Shown here: positions 42,342 to 51,470 of the stretch, in pieces | Layout of the letters: the number at the start of each line of letters is the position of its first letter | How positions within the stretch are numbered: position 1 is the stretch's first letter | From: Novosphingobium sp. 32-60-15 | GTDB lineage: Bacteria > Pseudomonadota > Alphaproteobacteria > Sphingomonadales > Sphingomonadaceae | Direction of reading: 5' to 3' | DNA length: 64,000 nt | NCBI RefSeq assembly: GCF_002280675.1 | Contig: NZ_NCEN01000001.1 | Location: 1-64,000 of the forward strand | The notes under the pieces: generated by a model | What the model saw: only the letters and a program-made list of their open reading frames with translations | What the model was told of the DNA's origin: nothing | The model's database searches: none | Translations under genes and position numbers: made by a program

Positions 42342-43265
42342 ATGGCCATTAAATCACTCGGCTATGTCAGAATTCAAACCGCCAATGCCAAGGCATGGGA
42401 CCATTTCATGACTCAAGTCATTGGTGTCATGCGCGCTGATGCGCCGGCAGACGGAGTTGCAGCTTACCGGATCGATGACCGTCCTTTCCGGTTCTGGATT
42501 GAATCCGGACCGTTTGATCGGCTTGTTGCCGCAGCGTACGAGGTAAGCGATGCGGGCGAACTGGCCGCGTTGCGCGCGGAAGTGATCGGGCTTGGCCGTG
42601 AAGTTGTGGATGGCGATGCTGCTGGCGCTCTGGCGCGGGGTGTCGATGCCTTTTTTGCAACATCCGACCCATCAGGCAATGGCCTTGAATTCTTCTATGG
42701 TGACAAGCGCGACAATGTTGAATTCGTGTCACCTGTGGGCGTCAGCGGCTTTGTGACCGGCGATATGGGCATGGGCCACGCCGTGTTCGCAACGCCCAAT
42801 TTTGAAGAGGCCCATGACTTTTACAAGGCGGTGGGCTTTGGTGATACCGATATCCCGCGCTTTCGTTTTTCGGATGATCCGGACGATCCGGGCATGGGCT
42901 TTGCGTTTATGCATGCTGCAAATGGTAGGCACCATTCGGTGGCCATCGCTGAAATGCCGGTGCCGCCATCAGGGTGCATCCATCTAATGCTGGAAATGAA
43001 AACGCAAAGCGACGTGGGCAAATGCCATGACCGGATGCGCCTGCACAAGGTTCCTGAAAGCGCGACGATCGGGCGGCATGTCAATGACCAGACGTTTGGC
43101 TTCTACATGCAGACGCCATCAGGTTTCGACATTGAAATCGGTTCAGACCCGTTAGTCATCGACCCGGCAAACTGGACGCCGACCGCGCATCTTGTGCCCA
43201 GTGAATGGGGCCATGTCTGGACTTGGCAAAAAGCGCTTGAAGAACAGCAGGGAGAGTCTGCGTGA
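42342..43265 (+). CDS. hsaC: Extradiol ring-cleavage dioxygenase (HsaC type)
   Basis: A 307-residue type I extradiol dioxygenase of the vicinal oxygen chelate fold, cleaving the catecholic ring A of 3,4-DHSA. The Fe(II) ligands are H146 (GMGHAVF), H214 (CIHLMLEM) and E265 (FDIEIGSD), and length fits two-domain HsaC/BphC. It lies away from hsaADEFG, between an SDR and ipdA, and its stop overlaps the ipdA start (GTGA), so ring-A cleavage is co-expressed with the HIP pathway. Confidence 0.93.
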   Translation: MAIKSLGYVRIQTANAKAWDHFMTQVIGVMRADAPADGVAAYRIDDRPFRFWIESGPFDRLVAAAYEVSDAGELAALRAEVIGLGREVVDGDAAGALARGVDAFFATSDPSGNGLEFFYGDKRDNVEFVSPVGVSGFVTGDMGMGHAVFATPNFEEAHDFYKAVGFGDTDIPRFRFSDDPDDPGMGFAFMHAANGRHHSVAIAEMPVPPSGCIHLMLEMKTQSDVGKCHDRMRLHKVPESATIGRHVNDQTFGFYMQTPSGFDIEIGSDPLVIDPANWTPTAHLVPSEWGHVWTWQKALEEQQGESA

Positions 43266-44152
43266 CCGCCAGAATGCTCGACAAAAGGATGAGCGCAGGC
43301 GACATCGTCGCGCAGTTATCCGATGGAATGACGATTGGCATTGGTGGCTGGGGACCGCGCCGCAAACCGATGGCGCTGGTGCGTGAAATCCTGCGGTCTG
43401 ACCTGAAGGACCTCACCGTGGTCGCCTATGGCGGTGCGGATGTGGGCATGTTGTGCGCGGCTGGCAAAGTGCGCAAGCTGGTGTTTGCCTTCGTCAGCCT
43501 TGATGCCATCCCGCTTGAACCATGGTTCCGCAAAGCCCGTGAAAGCGGCGCGCTTGAAGTGCTGGAACTGGACGAGGGCATGTTCCAGTGGGGTCTGAAG
43601 GCAGCAGCCTTCGGCTTGCCGTTCCTGCCGACGCGGGTGGGCCTTGGCACGGATCTTGCCGAGCTGGGCGGGTTGAAGACGGTGCAATCGCCCTACGATG
43701 ATGCCGAAACACTGATCGCGATGCCAGCGTTGAAGCTGGATGCTGCGCTGATCCATGTGAACCGCAGCGATTGGCGCGGCAATGTGCAAGTGTTCGGACC
43801 GGACATCTATTACGATGAATGGTTCGCCCGCGCGGCGGCCAAGTCGTTCGTATCGTGCGAGGAACTGGTCGACCGGATGGAGGATCATTACCCTGACAAC
43901 GCAGCAGCCAACGTGTTCGAACGCTGCTTTGTTTCTGGTGTAGTTGAAATGCCGTGCGGGGCGCATCCCAGTTCGATGCCGCCGCACTATGGCTGGGATA
44001 TGAAGGCGTTCAAGGCTTATGCCGATAGCGCGCGCGATCCGGGCGATTGGGAGGCGGTGAAGGACCGCTTTGTTGGCGCATCGGAAGCCGAATATCTTGC
44101 AAACATTGGCGGAAAGGAGGCGGTGACGGGCTTGCCCTTGCCGATTTTCTGA
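43262..44152 (+). CDS. ipdA: CoA-transferase-like alpha subunit, IpdA (COCHEA-CoA hydrolase)
   Basis: A 296-residue alpha subunit of the class I CoA-transferase family. MTIGIGGWGPRRKPMALVREI near residue 24 is the CoA-binding start. With IpdB it resembles the IpdAB hydrolase that opens the last carbocyclic ring of the C/D fragment. GTG 43262 overlaps the hsaC stop; ATG 43274 is an alternative. The identification rests on the neighbouring ipdB, ipdC and echA20 genes as well as the family. Confidence 0.9.
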   Translation: MTARMLDKRMSAGDIVAQLSDGMTIGIGGWGPRRKPMALVREILRSDLKDLTVVAYGGADVGMLCAAGKVRKLVFAFVSLDAIPLEPWFRKARESGALEVLELDEGMFQWGLKAAAFGLPFLPTRVGLGTDLAELGGLKTVQSPYDDAETLIAMPALKLDAALIHVNRSDWRGNVQVFGPDIYYDEWFARAAAKSFVSCEELVDRMEDHYPDNAAANVFERCFVSGVVEMPCGAHPSSMPPHYGWDMKAFKAYADSARDPGDWEAVKDRFVGASEAEYLANIGGKEAVTGLPLPIF

Positions 44153-44943
44153 TGAGCGACATTACCCTTGTAGACTTGTGCATCTTTGCCTGTTCCGAGG
44201 CATTCCGCGACAATGGCGAGATCGTGGCAACAGGCGTTGGCCCCGTGCCGCGTCTGGCGGCGGGGCTGGCCAAGCTGACGCATACGCCCGAACTGATGAT
44301 GACCGATGGCGAGGCCTATCTGGTCGAGCAGCCGGTGCCGCTGGGGCCGCGCGCCTATGATGCGCGCAAGCCTGCGGGCCACCTGCCGTTCTCGCGCTTT
44401 TTCGATAGCGCGGTGTGGTCTGGCCGCCGCCATGCGATGGTGACGCCAACGCAGCTTGATCGCTTTGGCCAGATCAACCTTTCGTACATGGGCGGCACAT
44501 ACCAGAAGCCCAAGACCCAGATGCTGGGTGTGCGCGGGTTTCCGGGCAATACGATTTATCACCCCAATTCGTTCTTCTTCCCCGCACATGGACCGCGCGT
44601 GTTCGTGCCGGAAGTCGATATGATTTCAGGCGTCGGTTATAATCCGGCCAAGCGCACACCGGGCGGTAATTTTTCCGCCGTGGATTTGCGCGTGATCGTG
44701 ACGAACTTGTGCGTGATGGACTTTGCAGGTCCTGAAAACGCGATCCGCGTGGTGTCTTTGCACCCCGGCGTCACGTTTGACGAAGTGCAGGCAGCCACCG
44801 GATTTGAACTCGCCCAAGCCGGGACGATGACCGAGACGGCAATGCCAAGCGTCGAAGCGCTGGAGGTGATCGCCGCGCTTGATCCGCACAATATCCGCGC
44901 CAGCGTGATCAAAGATAACCCGCCCGCCGTGCGGGCCGCCTGA
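44152..44943 (+). CDS. ipdB: CoA-transferase-like beta subunit, IpdB
   Basis: A 263-residue beta subunit of the same heteromer. GINLSYMGG-like segment QINLSYMGGTYQKPK near 103 and GRRHAMVTPTQLDRFG before it fit IpdB. ATG 44152 shares its A with the ipdA stop (TGATG), which couples their translation. A Glu that is catalytic in ordinary CoA-transferases is not obvious at the usual place, consistent with IpdAB acting as a C-C hydrolase. Confidence 0.9.
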   Translation: MSDITLVDLCIFACSEAFRDNGEIVATGVGPVPRLAAGLAKLTHTPELMMTDGEAYLVEQPVPLGPRAYDARKPAGHLPFSRFFDSAVWSGRRHAMVTPTQLDRFGQINLSYMGGTYQKPKTQMLGVRGFPGNTIYHPNSFFFPAHGPRVFVPEVDMISGVGYNPAKRTPGGNFSAVDLRVIVTNLCVMDFAGPENAIRVVSLHPGVTFDEVQAATGFELAQAGTMTETAMPSVEALEVIAALDPHNIRASVIKDNPPAVRAA

Positions 44944-44954
44944 GGAGAGACGCG

Positions 44955-45848
44955 ATGACAGATCTGGTCGAACCAAAACAGGTGGATATCGTATACGAGA
45001 CGGAGGAACCCGTCCGTTACGAAGTGATCGACAATGTGGCTTGGATCACGATGAACCGGCCGCAGTTCAACAATGCCCAGAACGGGCAGATGACTTATGC
45101 GCTGGACGATGCCTTTGGCCGTGCGGTCAAGGATGACGCAGTGCGCTGCATCGTGCTGGCAGGCGAGGGCAAGCACTTTTCGGCGGGCCACGATATCGGC
45201 ACGCCGGGGCGTGATCTGCATCATGAATTCGACAAGCGGCTTTTGTTTCCGCCCCACACGAACAAGCCCGCTGCCGAATTGCTTTATACGCGTGAACAGG
45301 AACAGTACCTTGGCATGTGCCGTCGCTGGAGGGACATCTCCAAGCCAACCATTGCCATGGTGCAGGGCGCCTGCATTGCGGGCGGGTTGATGCTGGCATG
45401 GGTATGCGATCTGATCGTCGCATCGGAAGACGCGTTCTTTCAGGACCCGGTCAATCCGCTGATGGGCATTCCGGGCGTTGAATATTTTGCCCACGCCTAT
45501 GAACTGCCGCCGCGCGTGGCCAAGGAATTCCTGCTGCTGGGCGAACGGATGCCCGCCGCGCGCGCTTATGATTTCGGCATGGTCAACAAAGTGGTGCCGC
45601 GTGCGGAACTGCGCGATGCCACGGCCGTCTGGGCAACAAAGCTGGCAGGGCAGAACCGGCTGGGCAACTGGTTGACCAAGCAGGCGGTGAACCACGTCGA
45701 GGAACTGCGCGGCAAGCGGGCAGCGATGGATGCGGTGTATCACATGCACCACTTTGCCCATGCGCAGAACGACCTGGTGACCGGCAATTCGATTGCAGGC
45801 GTCAGTGGCAAATCGGCTGCCGCGGCGAATAAGGCTGATCAATCCTGA
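44955..45848 (+). CDS. Crotonase-family protein
   Basis: A 297-residue crotonase with an N-terminal extension. AGEGKHFSAGHDIGTPG near residue 68 and QGACIAGGLMLAWVCD near 135 form the oxyanion hole. At the classical catalytic positions it has FQDPVNPLMGIPGVEYF, so the usual Glu pair is not there and a Glu occurs just after PGV. It is between ipdB and ipdC (TGATG overlap with ipdC). A hydratase or retro-Claisen hydrolase step on HIP-CoA intermediates is likely; it is not the EchA20 counterpart, which is at 46919. Confidence 0.82.
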   Translation: MTDLVEPKQVDIVYETEEPVRYEVIDNVAWITMNRPQFNNAQNGQMTYALDDAFGRAVKDDAVRCIVLAGEGKHFSAGHDIGTPGRDLHHEFDKRLLFPPHTNKPAAELLYTREQEQYLGMCRRWRDISKPTIAMVQGACIAGGLMLAWVCDLIVASEDAFFQDPVNPLMGIPGVEYFAHAYELPPRVAKEFLLLGERMPAARAYDFGMVNKVVPRAELRDATAVWATKLAGQNRLGNWLTKQAVNHVEELRGKRAAMDAVYHMHHFAHAQNDLVTGNSIAGVSGKSAAAANKADQS

Positions 45849-46915
45849 TGGGCGATGCACTTGCCACTGTTTTGACCGAGCGTCTGGGATGCCGTTTGCC
45901 GGTAATCCAGACCGCGATGGGCTGGGTTGCCAAGCCTGAACTGGTGGCCGCATCCAGCAATGCAGGCGCGTTCGGGTTCCTTGCCTGCGCCGTGATGCAG
46001 CCTGCCGAGGCGCGCGAGGAAATTGCCCGGCTGCGTGATCTGACACCGCACAATTTCGGGGTGAATTTTCACAGTTTTCAGCCCGGTGCCGATCAGATCG
46101 TTCAGGCGATTTTGGCGAACAAGGACCGTGTACGCGCGGTCAGCTTCGGGCGCGGGCCGGATGCAAAGATGATCGGCGCATTTCGCGATGCAGGTATCTT
46201 GTGCATCCCCACCGTCGGTGCGGTGAAACACGCACAAAAGATGGTGCAACTGGGCTGCGAGATGGTGACGGTGCAGGGCGGCGAGGGCGGCGGGCATACC
46301 GGCGCTGTGCCGACGACAGTGTTGTTGCCGCAGGTGCTGGACGCTGTTGATGTGCCCGTGGTGGCTGCAGGCGGTTTTGGCGATGGGCGCGGCCTTGCCG
46401 CAGCGCTGGCTTATGGTGCTGTGGGCATTGCGATGGGAACCCGCTTTCTGATGACCGCCGAAAGCCCGGTTCCGCAAGCGCCCAAGGCGGCCTACGTCAA
46501 GGCGGGTACCGGCGATATCGCGGTTTCCACCAAGGTTGATGGCATGCCGCAGCGCATGATCCTGAACCCGCTGCTGCGCCGGATCGAGGCGTCGGGCAAA
46601 CTGGCGATGTGGTTGCGGGCGATGGAGGCGGGCCTTGCGATGAAACGCCAGAACGGCTGGAGCGTGGGGCAGGTTATTGCCAGCGCCCGCGCGATGACTG
46701 CGCATGGCGAGATGCCGCTGGCGCAAGCGATCATGGCAGCGGCTGCACCGATGATGATCATGCGCGCGGTCGTGTCTGGCGATGCCGAACAAGGTTTGAT
46801 GGCAACCGGCGTTGTTGCCGGAAGGTTGGGCGATCTGCCCACGTGTGCCGATCTTATGGAATCCATCGAAGCACAGGCGCGGGCAAGCATTGCCGCGCTT
46901 TGTAACGGGAATTGA
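45848..46915 (+). CDS. ipdC: IpdC-like flavin reductase (nitronate monooxygenase fold)
   Basis: A 355-residue FMN TIM-barrel protein of the nitronate-monooxygenase/2-nitropropane dioxygenase family, corresponding to IpdC, which reduces 5-OH-HIP-CoA. MVTVQGGEGGGHTG near residue 137 and VVAAGGFGDGRGLAAALAYGAVGIAMGTRF near 170-200 are the FMN phosphate-binding segments. Its start overlaps the upstream crotonase stop and echA20 follows 3 bp later, the same gene company as in the actinobacterial HIP cluster. Confidence 0.9.
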   Translation: MGDALATVLTERLGCRLPVIQTAMGWVAKPELVAASSNAGAFGFLACAVMQPAEAREEIARLRDLTPHNFGVNFHSFQPGADQIVQAILANKDRVRAVSFGRGPDAKMIGAFRDAGILCIPTVGAVKHAQKMVQLGCEMVTVQGGEGGGHTGAVPTTVLLPQVLDAVDVPVVAAGGFGDGRGLAAALAYGAVGIAMGTRFLMTAESPVPQAPKAAYVKAGTGDIAVSTKVDGMPQRMILNPLLRRIEASGKLAMWLRAMEAGLAMKRQNGWSVGQVIASARAMTAHGEMPLAQAIMAAAAPMMIMRAVVSGDAEQGLMATGVVAGRLGDLPTCADLMESIEAQARASIAALCNGN

Positions 46916-46918
46916 CTC

Positions 46919-47674
46919 ATGCCCATAACCACCGAAATCCGCGACCGCATTGCCGAGATCGTGTTCGATGTGCCGCCGGTCAACGCGTTTGACAGCGAGA
47001 CGTGGATGTCCCTGCCCGCCATCATCAAAGCGGCGGCGAGCAATCCGGACGTCAACTGTGTGATGATCCGTGCTGCCGAAACCGCGCGCGGGTTTTGCGG
47101 CGGGGTGGATATCAAGGAGATGCAAGCGCATCCTGAACGGATCACCGTGCTCAATCGCGGCAACTACCTGACGTTCAAGGCGATCCGCGATGCCGAAGTG
47201 CCAGTAGTGGTGGCTGCGCACAAGTTTGTGATCGGTGGCGGCATCGGCATTTGCGGGGCGTCTGATACGATTATCGCTGCGGACGATGCGTTCTTTTCGC
47301 TGCCCGAGGTTGATCGCGGCGCGATGGGCGGGGCAAGCCATCTTTCGCGGATGTTGCCGCTGCACAAAGTCCGCGCGGCATTCTTTACCGGCGGCAATAT
47401 TCCTGCAGCCGAAGCCTATCGGCTGGGCGCGGTCGAAAAAGTGGTCCCGCGCGCCGATCTTGTGGGCGAAGCGCGCGCATTTTGTGCCGTCATCGCATCG
47501 AAAAGCCGCAAGGCGCTGGTCATTGCGAAGGAGGCGCTGAACGGGCTGGAGCCGCGTGATGTGGATCGCGGCTATCGCTGGGAGCAGGGCTTCACGCTGG
47601 AAATGTACATGCACGAAGACAGTCAGAAAGCGCGCGACGCTTTTGTGGAAACCGGCAAGGTGGCCAAGTTCTGA
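46919..47674 (+). CDS. echA20: EchA20-like ring-opening crotonase
   Basis: A 251-residue crotonase that resembles mycobacterial EchA20 along its length by eye: MPIT start, PPVNAF, GVDIKEMQ, GGGIGICGASD, LPEVDRGAMGGASHLSRMLP, AKEALN, EQGFTLE and RDAFV all recur. EchA20 hydrolyses a ring-D C-C bond in the HIP-CoA route. It is next to ipdC and shares a TGATG junction with the acyl-CoA dehydrogenase at 47674. Confidence 0.92.
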   Translation: MPITTEIRDRIAEIVFDVPPVNAFDSETWMSLPAIIKAAASNPDVNCVMIRAAETARGFCGGVDIKEMQAHPERITVLNRGNYLTFKAIRDAEVPVVVAAHKFVIGGGIGICGASDTIIAADDAFFSLPEVDRGAMGGASHLSRMLPLHKVRAAFFTGGNIPAAEAYRLGAVEKVVPRADLVGEARAFCAVIASKSRKALVIAKEALNGLEPRDVDRGYRWEQGFTLEMYMHEDSQKARDAFVETGKVAKF

Positions 47675-48819
47675 TGAACCTGACGTACACTCCTGAACAA
47701 AACGCTTTCCGGGCCGAAGTGCGCAGCTGGCTGGCGGCGCATGTGCCCAAGGGCAAACTGGAACACTTCGATGCATCGCGTGAAGGGTTCGAAGCTCACC
47801 GCGCGTGGGAAGCAACGCTAAAAAGCGGGGATTGGGGCATGGTGACATGGCCCAGGGAATACGGCGGGCGCGGGCTGGATTTGATCCAGTGGCTGATATT
47901 CGAGGAAGAATATTACCGTGCCGGTGCGCCGGGCCGGGTCAATCAGAACGGCATTTTCCTGCTTGGCCCAACGCTGATGGAGTTTGGCACGCACGAACAG
48001 AAGCAGCGCTTCCTGCCGCCGATGGCAAGTGGCGAAGAGATATGGGCGCAGGCCTGGTCTGAACCGCAGGCAGGATCAGACCTTGCAGGCGTGCGCGCCA
48101 CGGCGGTGTTGGAAGGCGATGAATACGTGCTCAACGGGCACAAGATCTGGTCAAGCCGCGCGGCCTTTGCCGATTGGGCCTTCGGCCTGTTCCGCGCACC
48201 GGGCAGCGAACGCCACAAGGACATGAGCCTGATCTTTTTCCGGCTGGATCAGGAGGGCGTCACGCGCAACCCGATCCGCAAGATCAATGGTCACGCAGGC
48301 TTTGCCGAAATCTTCCTCGACAACGTGCGCGTGCCTGCTTTCAACCGGCTGGGCGATGAGGGGCAGGGTTGGCATATCTGCATGGCGACTGCCGGGTTTG
48401 AACGCGGCCTGATGCTGCGCAGTCCGGCGCGTTTCCAGGAAGCCGCTGCCGCACTTGCCGCTTTGTGGCAAAACCGCAAGGACCAATGCGATCCGGGGCT
48501 GGAAGCCGAAGTGGTGCGCGCACACATGAACGCAGAAGCCTATGCTCTGAACATTTACCAGACCGCATCGCGCCTTATTGCCGGGGCGAAGATTGGTGCC
48601 GAAGCATCAACCAACAAGATCTTCTGGTCCGAGATGGATATCCATCTGCACGAAACCGCTCTGGCCATTCTGGGTGCAGAAGCGGAACTGCTGCCGCCAA
48701 CCGGCGAGCATGAATGGCTGGATGATTACATCTTTTCGCTGGCGGGGCCGATCTATGCCGGGTCCAACGAAATCCAGCGCAACATCATTGCCGAGCGCAT
48801 GCTCGGCCTGCCGCGCTGA
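47674..48819 (+). CDS. Acyl-CoA dehydrogenase, large-type subunit
   Basis: A 381-residue acyl-CoA dehydrogenase with WSEPQAGSDLAGVRA near 127, GHKIWSSRAAFADWAF near 150 and the C-terminal GSNEIQRNIIAERMLGLPR. ATG 47674 overlaps the echA20 stop. A shorter partner subunit begins 17 bp later, so it is probably an alpha2beta2 enzyme for a C/D-ring acyl-CoA (FadE31/32/33 roles in actinobacteria). Exact substrate unknown. Confidence 0.87.
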   Translation: MNLTYTPEQNAFRAEVRSWLAAHVPKGKLEHFDASREGFEAHRAWEATLKSGDWGMVTWPREYGGRGLDLIQWLIFEEEYYRAGAPGRVNQNGIFLLGPTLMEFGTHEQKQRFLPPMASGEEIWAQAWSEPQAGSDLAGVRATAVLEGDEYVLNGHKIWSSRAAFADWAFGLFRAPGSERHKDMSLIFFRLDQEGVTRNPIRKINGHAGFAEIFLDNVRVPAFNRLGDEGQGWHICMATAGFERGLMLRSPARFQEAAAALAALWQNRKDQCDPGLEAEVVRAHMNAEAYALNIYQTASRLIAGAKIGAEASTNKIFWSEMDIHLHETALAILGAEAELLPPTGEHEWLDDYIFSLAGPIYAGSNEIQRNIIAERMLGLPR

Positions 48820-48836
48820 ACCGGAGGGAGCAGGAC

Positions 48837-49868
48837 ATGGACTTCACCCTCACCGACGAACAACTGATGTTCGCAGACACCGCACGGACGCTGCTGGGCG
48901 ATACGTGCACGCCCGATCATTGGCACAAGATGATGGAGCGGGGCACCGCGTTTGATGCCGCACGCTGGGGCCAGATCGTCGACAACGGCTTTACCCTTCT
49001 CATGTTGCCCGAAGCCGTTGGTGGCATGGGCCTTGCCGAACTTGATCTGGCGTTGATCGCGATCGAGGCCGGTTATGTCGCGCTGCCAGAACCGCTGCTG
49101 GAAAGTGCAGGGGTGGGTACGCCGATGCTCGCAGGCCTTGCTCCAGACCATCCGGCGCTGGGTGATCCTTCGGCCATTTTTGCGGTTGCGCCTGCGATCA
49201 ATCCTGTTGTGGCCAATGCCGACATTGCAACTGCGATTCTGATTGAAAAGAATGGACGCGCCTTTTTGGCAACGCCCGATCAGGTTGCGTTGACACCTTC
49301 CGAAACGATTGATCCGCTGCGCCGCTTGTTCCGGATCGAATGGGATGAGACCAACGCGGCAGACCTTGGCCCTGCTGATTGGGGCATGGCGCTGGACCGG
49401 GCGGCGCTGTTTGCGGCGGCACAAGGTTTGGGTCTGGCGCAGCGGTCGGTTGATCTGGCCGTTGCCTATTCCAAGGACCGGATGCAGTTTGGCAAACCCA
49501 TCGGGTCCTATCAGGCGGTGAAGCACCACCTTGCCAGCGCGCAAACCGCGATTGAATTCGCCCGGCCTGTCGTGATGGCTGCTGCGGCCGGGATTGGCCA
49601 TGCAGACGTGCATTCGCGTGCGCGGGTTTCACACGCCAAGATCGTCGCGCTTGAAGCGGCGGAAAAGGCTGCGCGCGCATCGATCCAGGTGCACGGCGCG
49701 ATGGGCTATTCATGGGAGGTGGACGTCCATTTGTTCCTGAAGCGCACCCTTGCACTGAAGGCGGCATGGGGCACGCCGACATTCCACCGCAACCGCATCG
49801 CCACCCGCGTCTTTTCGCAGCCGATAGGTGCCGATCAGACCTTTGCCCGCGAGAATGAACATGCCTGA
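48837..49868 (+). CDS. Acyl-CoA dehydrogenase, small-type partner subunit
   Basis: A 343-residue partner subunit with a reduced middle domain; DRMQFGKPIGSYQAVKHHLA near 217 and VHGAMGYSWEVDVHLFLKR near 283 mark the C-terminal domain. GGAGGGAG lies before ATG 48837. Its end overlaps the thiolase start by 8 bases. Confidence 0.86.
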   Translation: MDFTLTDEQLMFADTARTLLGDTCTPDHWHKMMERGTAFDAARWGQIVDNGFTLLMLPEAVGGMGLAELDLALIAIEAGYVALPEPLLESAGVGTPMLAGLAPDHPALGDPSAIFAVAPAINPVVANADIATAILIEKNGRAFLATPDQVALTPSETIDPLRRLFRIEWDETNAADLGPADWGMALDRAALFAAAQGLGLAQRSVDLAVAYSKDRMQFGKPIGSYQAVKHHLASAQTAIEFARPVVMAAAAGIGHADVHSRARVSHAKIVALEAAEKAARASIQVHGAMGYSWEVDVHLFLKRTLALKAAWGTPTFHRNRIATRVFSQPIGADQTFARENEHA

Positions 49869-51012
49869 AGCTTATATCATTGATGCCGTTCGTTCGCCGG
49901 TGGGGCGCAAGAAGGGCAGTCTGGCCAGCGTGCATCCTGCCGATCTGGGGGCGCATCCGATCAAGGCGCTGATCGCGCGGACCGGGATCGATGCCAATCT
50001 GGTTGATGATGTGGTGTGGGGCTGCTGTGATACCATCGGGCCGCAAGCAGGAGACATCGGGCGCACTGCGTGGCTGGTTGCAGGCTTGCCCCAGCACGTG
50101 CCGGGCACCACGATTGATCGCCAGTGCGGTTCAAGCCAGCAGGCGCTGCACTTTGCCGCGCAAGGCGTGATGAGCGGGACGCAGGATCTGGTCGTGGCGG
50201 GCGGCAGCCAATCGATGAACGCCATACCTATTTCCGCTGCGATGTATGCGGGCGAGGCCTATGGCTTTGGCGATCCGTTCACCGGCGCAGTGGGCTGGCG
50301 TGAACGCTATGGCGACGGGCTGCTGAACCAGATCAACTCAGCCGAAATGATTGCTGCCAAGTGGGGCATCACGCGTGAGGCTATGGAGGCGTTTGCCTAT
50401 ACCAGTCACCAGCGCGCGCAAGCGGCGACAGATGCGGGATGGTTCAGGCATGAAATCGCCCCGCTGGGCGATCTTGCCCATGATGAGACGATCCGCTCCG
50501 GCACCACGCCTGAAGGGCTAGCCGCCTTGCGCACGGTGCAGGAAGGCGGCGTGATTACCGCAGGCGTGGCAAGCCAGAACTGCGATGCCGCCGCAGCATT
50601 GCTGGTGGCAAGCGAACGTGCGGTGAAAGAGCATGGGCTGCGTCCGCGCGCGCGCATCCATCACATTTCGGTCCGCGCCGATGATCCGGTGTGGATGCTG
50701 ACCGCGCCGATCCCTGCCACGCAACACGCGCTGGCCAAGGCCGGAATGACCGTGGCCGATATCGATCTGTTCGAATGCAATGAAGCCTTTGCATCGGTGC
50801 CGATGGCGTGGATGCAGGAACTGGGCATCCCGCATGACAAGGTGAACATTCACGGCGGCGCGATTGCGCTGGGGCATCCGCTGGGCGCATCGGGCGCGCG
50901 GTTGATCACCACGCTGCTGGGGGCGCTGGAACGCACCGGCGGCCGCTATGGTTTGCAGACGATGTGCGAAGGCGGTGGCCAGGCCAACGTCACGATCATC
51001 GAAAGGCTTTGA
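49861..51012 (+). CDS. fadA6: Thiolase (FadA6-like)
   Basis: A 383-residue acetyl-CoA acyltransferase. The nucleophile Cys is in DRQCGSSQQA near 88, the His in GGAIALGHPLGASGAR near 340 and the second Cys in MCEGGGQANV near 371. Overlap with the dehydrogenase (ATGCCTGA) supports ATG 49861; ATG 49855 is possible. Length and location in the HIP operon fit FadA6, which releases the last acyl units of the ring C/D chain. A second thiolase lies at 56317, so the assignment of the FadA6 role between the two is tentative. Confidence 0.85.
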   Translation: MPEAYIIDAVRSPVGRKKGSLASVHPADLGAHPIKALIARTGIDANLVDDVVWGCCDTIGPQAGDIGRTAWLVAGLPQHVPGTTIDRQCGSSQQALHFAAQGVMSGTQDLVVAGGSQSMNAIPISAAMYAGEAYGFGDPFTGAVGWRERYGDGLLNQINSAEMIAAKWGITREAMEAFAYTSHQRAQAATDAGWFRHEIAPLGDLAHDETIRSGTTPEGLAALRTVQEGGVITAGVASQNCDAAAALLVASERAVKEHGLRPRARIHHISVRADDPVWMLTAPIPATQHALAKAGMTVADIDLFECNEAFASVPMAWMQELGIPHDKVNIHGGAIALGHPLGASGARLITTLLGALERTGGRYGLQTMCEGGGQANVTIIERL

Positions 51013-51017
51013 AGGCG

Positions 51018-51458
51018 ATGGACGAAAACCCGGCTATTGCCATCCCCAACCTGCTTTACACTTATGCCATGCGGTTCGACGATGGCGACTTTGATGGTGC
51101 CGCCGCGCTGTTTGATCACGGTAGCGTGCTGGCGGGCGGTCAGCGGATCACCGGGCGTGAGGGCATTCTTGCAATGTGGCGCAACTGGGTGAAGCTGTAT
51201 GGCGGAAAGCCGCTGACGCGGCACATCACAACCAACCCGATTATTGAAATGGGCGCAGATGGCCGGACGGCAACCTGCCAGTCACAGTGGACCGTCATTC
51301 AGGCCGCGCCCGGCTATCCGCTCCAGATCGTCGCCAGTGGCCGATACCGTGACCGGTTGGCCCGAAACGCGGACGGCTGGCATTTTATCGAGCGTGAATA
51401 TCTCCAGACCGATCTGGTCGGCGACAGTTCCGCGCACACTCTGCAATCCCTAAACTGA
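51018..51458 (+). CDS. SnoaL/NTF2-fold protein
   Basis: A 146-residue NTF2-like protein. YAMRFDDGDFDGAAALFD at the N-terminus and GRYRDRLARNADGWHFIEREY at the end are the fold signatures; TRHITTNPIIE near 66 holds a candidate His. GAAGG lies four bases before ATG 51018. It sits 5 bp after the thiolase and 12 bp before a multifunctional-type SDR. A dehydratase, isomerase or binding function is possible; not recognised further. Confidence 0.78.
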   Translation: MDENPAIAIPNLLYTYAMRFDDGDFDGAAALFDHGSVLAGGQRITGREGILAMWRNWVKLYGGKPLTRHITTNPIIEMGADGRTATCQSQWTVIQAAPGYPLQIVASGRYRDRLARNADGWHFIEREYLQTDLVGDSSAHTLQSLN

Positions 51459-51470
51459 AAGCGAAGATCC

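Noticed and set aside
45839..47848. A 669-codon open frame on the minus strand opposite ipdC and echA20
   Set aside because: The translation is rich in His, Arg and Ala with no recognisable domain, and the plus strand carries well-conserved ipdC and echA20; it is a shadow of high-GC coding sequence.
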